Shown one piece after another: positions 55,205 to 64,000 of a stretch of DNA of 64,000 nucleotides (positions are counted from its first letter, which is position 1; each line of letters starts with the position of its first letter). The stretch spans positions 434,001 to 498,000 of the forward strand of contig QXCR01000010.1 of assembly GCA_004380135.1 (NCBI GenBank), written 5' to 3'. Below the pieces are notes generated by a model. It was not told the origin of the DNA and did no database searches. It saw only the letters and a list, made by a program, of their open reading frames with translations. The translations under genes were made by a program, and so were the position numbers. Source of the DNA: Stemphylium vesicarium (lineage: Eukaryota > Ascomycota > Dothideomycetes > Pleosporales > Pleosporaceae).

Positions 55205-56277
55205 CTACAATGGCTCATAGTCTAAGCTCGTGTCTCCAACCCATCCAAACCACAGGGCAATGACGGAGTTGGCAGCCACCCACACACCAGCATAGCCGAC
55301 GGCACCAATTACATCGGTGCCCAAAAGTGTCATGCACCGCTGTACAGTACCGATGAATAGGAAGGCGTTCAAGATAAACGTCTGCTGGATCAGAGTGCGC
55401 GTCCTCTTGCTAAAGTTGTAGAAGTTGTACTCGAGAGTCTGGGGCAGCGTGGCAGTGGCAGGATCAAAGTTCTCGGCTGGTGTCTGGGTGCCGGAAAGCG
55501 GTTGAGCGGCGAAGGAAGGGTTGAGCAGAAAGGCCTTGGCAGCTACACCAGCGACAAAAGTCTTGATGACAATGGACACGGGGGTCTCGACGTGGGCGGC
55601 TTCGAGAGAGGGAATATCAAAGTACTGGACGAGGAAGGTGTTGAGAAATCCCGTCTTCAGTCCAGCCCAGAGAAGTACGACGTATACACCGGTTGCCAGC
55701 ATGGAGCTCGAGAACTGCACCTGGTAGCTGTTGAGCAGGAAGCGGTTGCGGAGGGGCGCATTGTGCTTGTGGGCGAGCGAGCGCGGGCGCAGCAGATACG
55801 TGGGGAGGGCAAAGGAGAGCATCTCGATGCAGATGTTGGCGGCGGCCGTCACGGTGGAGATTTGGTAAAAGGTGGTGAGCAGGTACGCAAAGGGCGCGTA
55901 CGTGAGGACGACGAGGGCCGAGACATCGTAGACTGCGCACTGTTAGCCATGATTCTCGTGGAAAGTTCTTCGGGCGCGCGAGACTCACAGTCATAGTTGA
56001 AGTACCATGTCATGCACACTGTCAGCCAGCGCATGGCGATGCGCGCAGCCGGCGAGTAGAGCGACGTGACATCGTCCTCGTTGGGTACCTTGCTGACGGC
56101 GCCAAGTTCGGGACTCAGGAAATTCGAGGTGAACTCCCACAACAGCGCGTTGATGCCCATGTTCAGGCTGATGAGAATGGGCACGCGCAGCGCAGTCGGA
56201 AGACGCGATCGCACCGGCGCGTGCGCCTGAGGGACCACGTCAGGCGCTTCGCGCTCAATGACTGCCGTCGGGGCCAT
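55205..56277 (-). CDS. Uncharacterised multi-pass membrane protein
   Basis: A 338-residue protein of a family I do not recognise. Two exons on the minus strand: 55989..56277 and 55205..55932; splicing gives WYFNYDFYDVSALVVLTYAPF. After a hydrophilic N-terminus (MAPTAVIEREAPDVVPQAH) it has about six to seven hydrophobic segments: VPILISLNMGINALLWEF, SALVVLTYAPFAYLLTTF, TAAANICIEMLSFALPTYLL, SMLATGVYVVLLWAGL, IVIKTFVAGVAAKAFL, LIQQTFILNAFLFIGTV and AVGYAGVWVAANSVIALWFG. A basic loop RPRSLAHKHNAPLRNRF and a helix-capping KRTRTL lie between helices. No transporter motif is evident. Its place between the rhamnose mutarotase and a glycosidase raises the possibility of a role in sugar or cell-surface metabolism, which is a guess. 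Confidence 0.85.
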
Positions 56278-56512
56278 TTTGTGCACGTGTTGCAGCAATG
56301 GAATCGGTGGCGGATTGCGAAGGATAAGGAACGACTGTGTGCGCAAATTCTGGTCGGGAAGGGGAGAGATGGCAGAAAGCTGGCGTCCTGGGGAAACGGC
56401 CGACGAGTTTGTTTTGGCGTGCGTCATGTCACGGCGCGCAAAATACCTAGCCCATGTGGCCGTGCACTCTGCGCCCCACTCCTAATCAACAATGCCATGG
56501 CTACTTGACTGT

Positions 56513-58851
56513 CTACACACTCCCAAAGTCCTCTCTCTTGACTGCAAGAAAAGTCAAACTCCACAGTTGCCGTACATTGCTTTCCGTCGACGTCAACGCT
56601 CCCAGCTGCTCCACTTGAAACTTGCCGTCGCCATACTGCCAGCTCCAGACCTCGTGACTCAGTTGATCGCGGTTTGCGTCAATGGTATCCCAAAGTTGGT
56701 AATATGCCGAGCGCACCTTGTCGTGGACAGTGGCGTCTGTACAAAAATCTATCATGTGTCAGCAAAGTAACTCGTTGCCAATCCCAACCAGAGTAGCTCA
56801 CCAGGAACATCATCGGAACCGCAACGCCCGAGTTGTCGTGCAAGCCCTGCACCCATCATCGCAAGCTGCCAGCTCCAGACTACAGTTCCGTGATAGTCCG
56901 TCTTGGAGAAGCCTGCAGCAAAGCCAGTGTTGCCAGAGTAGGCCGGGTTAGCTACAAAGAGCCCGACGTCACTTGACAGGCCGACGGGGAAGGGTTGGAG
57001 GATATGGTCGGCCGTCTGGCTGAGATATGCACTGAGCTGAGTCTGGTTCTTCGTGTCGAGGAAGAAGTGCCGGAAGCAGTCATCTGTGTTCATGACAGGC
57101 ACTACTGGCGTATCGAGAGTGCCGCCCAGGGCAAGACCGTAGTAGGTCATGTCACTGGTAATCTGATCGACGTTGGTCGGCACCGCCAGATTGGTATTAG
57201 CAATGTAGTTCTGCACCAGAGACTTGGCCTCATCCTGCGCAACAGTTACCTTGAAGAACTGCAGTGTCTCGTCTTCCCAAACTTGAGCGTAGCTGTCATT
57301 TGTTAGTGCATCTGTAGGTGGAGCAGACTGAACAAGCCCGTAGCACATTGGAACTTACCGGTCGGCGGTTTCGCTCCAGTCCGGATGGTCAGGGAAAAAC
57401 CCAGCTCGGCCGAGACTAGCAATAGCCCGTAGACCTGCAGGTACGAACGCGGAATTGACGTCGTATGGAATTCGACCTCCACCGAGTCCGTTGTTTGAGT
57501 CTCGCCATTCTCCCACTTGCTCGCCGTCCTTGAGATGTATGAGGTTCGTCTTCACTGGGCTCTGCGCGAACGGAGAAGCGATACGCATGATCTTCTCCGC
57601 CGTCAGTTGAGCCAACTCAGAGTAAGCCAGCCCATTGTTCTCAGACAGAAACGTTGCAGTCTTGCTGAAGAAAGCATCTGACCGTTGCTTTCCAGCGTCT
57701 GTGTCAACAAAATAGCTCTTCATAGAGATGGGCAACAGGAAATCGGTATCGATCATCTTGTAGTCACAGAGGGGTGCGTTCGAGTCAACACCTTTTCGTC
57801 TATTGAGCCACGTCGCGTAGTCGCCAATGACCTCCTCGTGACATACTGTGCCATCTGAACGATCAACTCGCTCGAGAACTGCTCCAATGACTGCTTCAAT
57901 TGCGGCTTCGCTGAGTATGGGTTGCATGAGCAGCAATGAGATCATGCTGTCGCGCCCAAAGTATGTCAAGAATCGCCACGTACCCGCCAATAGCTTGTTA
58001 GAGTACGAGAGAAATGATAGTGAGGTCGTCTGGTCCGGATTCTGGGACACCAATCCGGTCGATTCGTCGTTGAGCACTTCCAACGGGCTGAGCTGCTCGA
58101 GTTGCGGGTAGTTGTAGGAAGCCTCAAAGCGATAAGTGCCAGCGCCAAACGTCAGCGTCCATGCAGCTTCGCGGTTTAGTACTATGGCTTGAGCGCCGTT
58201 CAGTGGCGAGAATGCCAGAGTAGTAGTTGTCACGCCATCGAACCAAGTGCGGTTGATGGACGCCCCTCCATCGTTGTTCAAAGCAAAGCCGAAGTTATTC
58301 TGGAAGTCCTGGTTGACGTTTCCGCCTTCGGCAAAGTCCCGAATACTTCGTATACTGCCCAGGATTGGTACAGTGAGCCGCGCAGCGGTGTTGAAGGTGA
58401 TGGAGCCGGATACTCCGACACGATCGGTATCGGTGACGGCTTCAACTGACTCTCCCTCACCCGATTGATCAAGTGCAATACTGAGAGCACCATCCGGACC
58501 ATTCTCTGGCGCAAAGCGGGCCATGGCACCGCTATTTCCGGCTGGCCAAGCAACAAGCAACCGTGGTTTGACCACATTAAGGTCACTACCCGACTGTGGA
58601 CTCGTCACAATGACATGGGCGCTAGTGTGACAGTCTGAGTAAAAGTAGTTGTCGTGAGGCCCGTCTTCAAGGAAAAGTCGAGAGGCAGCTTCGGGACACG
58701 GTGAGTCGGAGAACGTGACTCCAGAGGAAGGTGGTGTGGAATCTGGCGTTCCTTGGGGGCGAGCCAATACAGCAGTGATCAAGGCTGCCGTACCCAAAAT
58801 CATGAAAGCAACCATGACTTTTTGAAGAGTGGTGTTAGCTGGGCGCTTCAT
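56513..58851 (-). CDS. Membrane-anchored six-hairpin glycosidase-like protein
   Basis: A 739-residue protein resembling the six-hairpin (alpha/alpha)6 glycosidases, in fungi often labelled glycogen-debranching-like. Three exons on the minus strand: 57359..58851, 56802..57292 and 56513..56748. The N-terminus has one strong hydrophobic segment (KVMVAFMILGTAALITAVLA, residues 11-30) after a short basic start, which fits a type II membrane anchor or a signal peptide. A beta-rich region occupies about 40-270. The helical barrel begins near LLAGTWRFLTYFGRDSMISL, the best family signature, and continues with DGTVCHEEVIGDYATWLN, CDYKMIDTDFLLPI and GEWRDSNNGLGGGRIPYDVN. Candidate catalytic acids are in these segments (E/D of EEVIGDY and EWRD), but I cannot name the pair. 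Substrate and CAZy family are unresolved. Confidence 0.88.
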
Positions 58852-61430
58852 GTTTGCGTTGCAGAAGCCGTTGGTAGATTTGTGGTACTTACTTGGTAGA
58901 CCGCTGTGGTTGAGTTCGGGTGTGGCCTAACGTATTGGGGAGTGTATGTGTGACCGTTGGTGGTTGTGACAAGTGCGTATATTTGTGAGTGCGTGCGCTG
59001 AGACCACTCCAGTTCTCGAGGGTTCCCGTTAGCGTGACAGGAGCATGCGTGTAAACTCAAACATTCACTGTCACTCTCGACATTCATTTTATATATGTCT
59101 CCACTTTATAGCGCTTCCTGACCGCAAAAGCACAATGCCGTCAGAAGACACTTCCTCGCCCGGCGTCATGCCCCCCTATCCGACTGTGTGTCCAGCCGTG
59201 CTTGCATCGACAGTTTTCGCCGGACCTGCCTTGGTTGGCAGTTATGAAGGTCACGATGGCCATGGTGGTGTTTTGGTTGTGGGGTAGTAGAGAGGCTGGT
59301 TGGTCGTACTACGCCGGGTGATCTCGCTGGTATCACACTATGACCAATCGGGTAGAGATCGACCCAGGGGTCCGCTACTACCCCGTTGTGCGTCATGAGC
59401 GAAACAAGAGCACTTCCTCGGCTCTCCCCATGACGGCCATATAACGGCCGACAACTGCAAGCGTTCATGTGCTACCCACTCACACCCCAGGTACCAAGAA
59501 TACAGTTTCTTCTGCTGACCCAAGGGTATTTCCCGGCGCCTTGCAATTCGCCGAGCCGGGTTGGCCGTTCTCGGATTGTGACGCGCCGGGAAATATACCG
59601 ATCTGTCTTATTGATCTCGGCGTCTACAACGAGATCAGATACGGTTACCGCCCCACAGTGATCGAACCTCGAAGATGGCGCGGTAGAATGGAAGGAGGGC
59701 GTCGAGACCGACACAAGTAGATAAACATGCAAGGCCACTAGCTGGCGTAGGCGAATGGCAAAATCGTCGTCTAAGCTGCCTGTATTGTTTATTTAGTGGC
59801 AAGGCGATAAAGCCCATTACGTATGGGTCCATTCCCCTGCATGTAGAGAGGCATGTATACTCGTACTGACTCCTAATGACGCCCTTTAAGAAGTCGAAAT
59901 TTCAGTGCTCTGAAGCCCAAAGCGCAGATGAGCGCATCCTTGTCCTTCATACTTGGTTTACTGGTTTACTTCCTAGACGAGGCAGTTGCATGAAGTTTTA
60001 AAACTCGAGGCGCATTACAGCAAAACTATTTAGATGGTGTTGCTAAAAGGGTGGTACTGTTGCCGCCGTGTTCGCATACTACAAGCGCGGCGCGCGCCGG
60101 TTACCACGAGAACTCAAAAACATTTGAAGCCGCGTCGAGGGCCTCAGCGGGTGTAAATCTCAATACGTCTTCAGACCCCCTGGGAGAATCTTGGTGGTGT
60201 ATGTTCTGAACGACATGCCAGGATAGTCGTTTACTGTAACATTTGCTGTCAACGCTGATCCCACGACTTTTAACTTGTCAGGGATGCGAGTCGTTACCAC
60301 GGACGACTTGCCCATTTCTTACAGTCTTGTAGCTACGGGCAAAGCCTCGCGGCTATTTCTGATATCAAGTGTTGGTTCGGGTCCAGAACTCATATATGAA
60401 ATTCATGGTGACTGGGAGCTTTAGTGAACCAGGAATGTTGCGGGTCAATGCGCTGCCCCTTCGACCAGTGACCTCGGAGCTGTGACTTATCCGCGTTTGC
60501 ATGGACGTCCTGGCTCATGTTTCATACAGACACTCATATATTTGGGAATATGAAGCCGGCGATCGCTGCCCAAGTTATGTGACCATTGAGGCTGAGGGCG
60601 TCGAAGGTAAACAGCTTTGGTCGAGTTTGGTGCGTGAGCCCCACCACAGCCTCAGAAGCTCCACAGTCCCCTCTTGACGTCGGCATGTTCTACTCAGATA
60701 TGCCTAGGTATCCTCGCTAGAAATTCATCTCGAAATCAACGCCTCGACCGACTGCAAAGACGTACGCGCCCGTGCCACGCCATGACAGCCGGTACACGAT
60801 TTCCAAATTCGACTAGTCTAGGCAGTGAATCAGGTTCATAACTGTTGACAACATAAAAATTGCAGAACGTGACTTCGAGGACTGCTCGAGACTTGCCTAG
60901 GTTCCGATCTTCACCAGGCACCCGAGAAGGGTACTGATAGACCGCGAGTGTACACGACCGCGGATTGATGGTGCCTTTTGCTACAACTGTCTTTGAACCC
61001 TTCTTTCTCTTTTTATGTACGCCATCAGAGGTTAGATTGAGGACGAAGATGATTGAGATCATATCGACATGCCCTACGAGAGCTAGCTTGTTTCATAACG
61101 AAACCAGCGGAATTTTGCTGGAGGAGAAATGGAGTCACTGAGATCAGTCGCATCTCAACCACGGAACGTACCTGCGGTCTCTATCGACAGGCTTTGTTAC
61201 GAATTGTCAATATCCCTGCTACAAAAAAAAACAGGTTGCCTTAAAGAACTCGCAACCCATGTTTCTGGCACGCGGGTGCAAGCACGGGCACTGTAAGATA
61301 CACTCCTCTACTCGGCAGCCGAGTCAGCCGCGTAGCATTCACAGATCAAAGAGTTGCATGCAGACACATGCACGCAGTTGAATATCAAGATTTTTACCTA
61401 TCATTTCTCGCTACCTCCTGTATGTAAGCT
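58852..61430. other. Gene-poor 2.6 kb region
   Basis: The left end is the glycosidase promoter, with TATATAAAA on the minus strand at 59087..59095; this lies about 236 bases from the start codon, so a 5' leader or leader intron is likely. From 59833 to 60735 no frame of 60 codons exists on either strand. A minus-strand frame at 60736..61062 (108 codons) shows no family features. A short A-run (about nine A) is at 61222. No transposon ends were seen. Confidence 0.5.
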
Positions 61431-63987
61431 TCATTTACTACCATACATGTGCAATTTCTCGGCGAAAGCTGCCTCTACATCTGCCAGATGTGATCGCGTC
61501 GTCATGATACCCGCCATCAGGTAGATGACATTACCCAGAATCCGCGAATGAATCTGAACTTGCGACCCAGAAACATGATGCAGAAGCTGATCGCGCAGAC
61601 CCACTGCAGCCGAAGAGGTATATCCTGTATTATGTTAACGACCGATTGCGCAAGGGCATGACACGACTTACCTGAGCCCGCCTCGTCAATGAGCGACACG
61701 GCAAGAACTGAGCCAAGAGCATTTACGTATTCAACTCGATCATGTTGTGATAGGCCATCGACGAAGGATTTGGACCACATGCTCCAGCAGTTGTTGTCGT
61801 CTCTGGGGCTCCATTGGTGCTGCAAATCTTTCCATTCCAAACTAGTGCTTGCGTGCTGCATTATCTGCAAGCTTGTGTTTGCTACATGACAGCCCACAGC
61901 ATGTGCGGTGTAGCTGTGTCCATGCAGGAGAGCTTCCGATTTCGCGTCGCCCCAAAAAGCCTTGAAGATGGACTCACTCGCGGATGTGATGGAGAGCGGT
62001 AGCAAGCCACCGGTAAGCAACTTGGCGTTTACACTGATGTCGGGATGCGTTTGGAGGAACGAAGCAGCCGAAAAGCGACCCAAACGATACAACCCCGTGA
62101 AGACTTCATCAAACATAACAGGTAGTCCAGACCAAGCAGATTCATCCTCGGTGGATGATGAGGAAACTCGAGAGCCGTTCGCAAAGTCGTAGCGACGCAC
62201 AACACGTACCAGAGTCTGCTGGAAGAGCGGGTCCACAAAGATCATTCCTCCGGCTCCAAGGATGACAGGCTCCATGACCAATGCGCCAAACTTCCTCCCC
62301 TGTCTCTTTACTAAATCGTCCAATGTCTTCCTTATGTATGCTTCGTAGTGATGGGGATGACTTCTAGCAGCAAGATCGAAAATGTCGCCTTGGTTCTCGA
62401 AATGCTGCGTCGGACCCAGCTCTGATTCCATACCCGCGGGTGGCTCAACGACCCACTGGCCCTTTTTGAGTTTGAAGGTTGGATAGTCGAACCAAAACCC
62501 CCGCCCACGGTACCAATCCACCTTTTCATTGAAGACACAAGGCTCAGACGCGTCCATGGCTCCAATCGTGTCTCCATGATAACTACCTTTGAGACCGAGC
62601 ACACCGATGGTCTCTTGTGTACTGTCCCAATCGTAGCGCTTGCTTGCTGCTCGGAGTGCCATTTTAATGCCCACTTCAGTCGCTGTGCTTCCATTATCTG
62701 TGTAGAATACCTTCTTCAGACGGGGGTTAGATGATTCTTGCAGCATCTTCTCCGCAAGAAATAGAGCTGGCTCGTGTGTGGCGCCGGCGAACATGACGTG
62801 GCCATACCTCCCTGCAGCATGGGCTGCTTCTAGTGCGAGTCGGGGATTTCCATGACCGAGCCCCTGTGTCCACCACGATGCCGAGCCATCGAATGCAGGG
62901 TACAACAGCGAACGGTCCTCGGGTGTCTCCGGTGCCGCTGTCGATTGCTTAACTTGGAAATAATCGCCATATGCGGAGTCGAAGACCAGTATATCTTCTG
63001 GGCTTTTCAAATGCTTGTGTTGCGTGAATGGATGCCATATGGCTTCGTTTGTCCGCGACGCCATAGTATCCAAATTTCCAAGTCGTTCGCTGTGGCGATC
63101 GAGTAACCTTGTGGCTACTCCTACAACAGACTTCTCGTCGCTCTGAGAGTTGTAGTAGTTCTGCATCATGTCGGTCTCCTCTTTCGTTCCTGCCCCGATG
63201 CCATGCATATTTGGGATCCAGGGTAGTGTGAAAACCGATATGCCCATGTTCTTGAAGTATCCTTCTAAATATTGGGCATTCTCATACTTACTACCATCAT
63301 TGAAACACACGACAGCGTCGAGATCATACCCTCGTAGAATTAGAGACTCGGCGGCAGAGATAGTGGATGCAATGCCACCTAGGCGATGATCTCCTACGAG
63401 CACCGAGGGAAGTCGCAGTGGCCGGAATAGGTCGGCTTGTGGGGTACCTGAAGGTCCTGGGCTGAGCACACCACCAGCTGTTTCGACTATTGCAAGGCCC
63501 ATAGTCTCTTTCTCGAACAAGATCGCGCTCGCTTCCTGCTGCACAGTCTTGAAGACGGTCTGACTAATGAGTTCATCACTAGGCTAGGCTGGTCAATGGC
63601 GGTTTGGCATCACTAAAAGACGCATGATGACTCACGAGAAGGTCTGCACCTCGAGCTGCAACGTGTGGACTGACGGCTTCATCAAACTTGAATAATGTAG
63701 AAACACGTCGGCCGCTGTACTTTTGCACGTAGCTGTCCTGGTCAGCACGTATTACACATAGCTAGTCATAGCCATATATAGCGATTTTCCTACCTATCAT
63801 CCGCTTCATCTGCCGGACCTGTTGATACCGGCTTGATGTACTGTACCCTCCATCTTGTCGTACCCGCCCTCTTGGCAAAGTGAGTACCAAGAAGCGTTGA
63901 AAAAACAGTCTTTCCCACTCCCGTGTTTGCACCATATATCTGCACTGCAATGAGTTTCTTCCACAATCCTCCTGAAACCCTTGCCAT
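61431..63987 (-). CDS. Bifunctional biotin enzyme: dethiobiotin synthetase and DAPA aminotransferase
   Basis: This fusion carries out two successive biotin steps: 7-keto-8-aminopelargonate to DAPA (BioA) and DAPA to dethiobiotin (BioD). Four exons on the minus strand: 63794..63987, 63636..63732, 61672..63583 and 61431..61624, giving 798 residues. The N-terminal BioD half has the P-loop GANTGVGKT (residues 19-27), IKPVSTGP and VETAGGVLSPGPSG. The BioA half begins near HPFTQHKHL with YPAFDGSASWWTQGLGHGNP, YTDNGSTATEVGIKMALRA, GSYHGDTIGAMDAS, the cofactor-binding MFDEVFTG and the PLP lysine (about K618) in NAKLLTGG. Splicing out 61625..61671 gives the true C-terminus (GYTSSAAVGLRDQLLHHVSG to YGSK); reading through gives a false ending. 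The start Met lies 13 bases from the window edge, so a longer N-terminus cannot be excluded. Confidence 0.95.
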
Positions 63988-64000
63988 CTTTCTCTTTCTC

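Overview
The window is nuclear DNA from a filamentous ascomycete, most likely a dothideomycete of the order Pleosporales. Genes carry one to six short introns (mostly about 50-100 bases, GTAAGT-like donors, CTAAC branch sites). They encode fungal families such as a Zn2Cys6 regulator, a fungal metalloreductase, a PAS kinase and a fused BioD-BioA enzyme. The order is inferred from gene content and style; I could not search a database. I support 22 protein genes (one cut by each edge or close to it), one intron-containing tRNA gene, one weak small-gene candidate and one gene relic.

Left part (1-10.2 kb), gene-dense: the 3' end of the succinate dehydrogenase flavinylation factor SDHAF2, a secreted GH53 endo-galactanase, ribosomal protein uS3, an SLC35F6-like transporter, a Dal5-type MFS permease and an unusual aquaglyceroporin. 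From 10.2 to 28.8 kb genes are sparse. This stretch holds a 968-residue fungal protein of unknown function with AT-hook-like motifs, an FRE-type ferric reductase, a Nudix hydrolase and tRNA-Arg(ACG), separated by 2.5-3.6 kb stretches with almost no coding signal and at least one probable gene relic.

Middle (28.8-44.3 kb): a secreted M14 carboxypeptidase, translation elongation factor 1-alpha, a probable clathrin-adaptor accessory protein, the PAS-domain kinase and an alpha/beta hydrolase. Right part (45-59 kb): a Zn2Cys6 transcription factor, a class II aldolase, the housekeeping pair RLP24/Pam18 (divergent), a secreted GH3 beta-glucosidase, an L-rhamnose mutarotase, an uncharacterised multi-pass membrane protein and a membrane-anchored six-hairpin glycosidase. 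After 2.6 kb of apparently empty DNA the window ends with the bifunctional biotin enzyme BioDA.

Together the non-housekeeping genes point to a saprotroph or plant-associated fungus that digests plant polymers: galactanase, beta-glucosidase, carboxypeptidase, mutarotase and glycosidase. The first three have a clear TATA box 60-75 bases before the start codon. The items most worth a second look are the aquaporin with altered selectivity residues, the rhamnose-mutarotase neighbourhood with its unknown membrane protein, and the adaptor-like protein that carries several ear-binding motifs.
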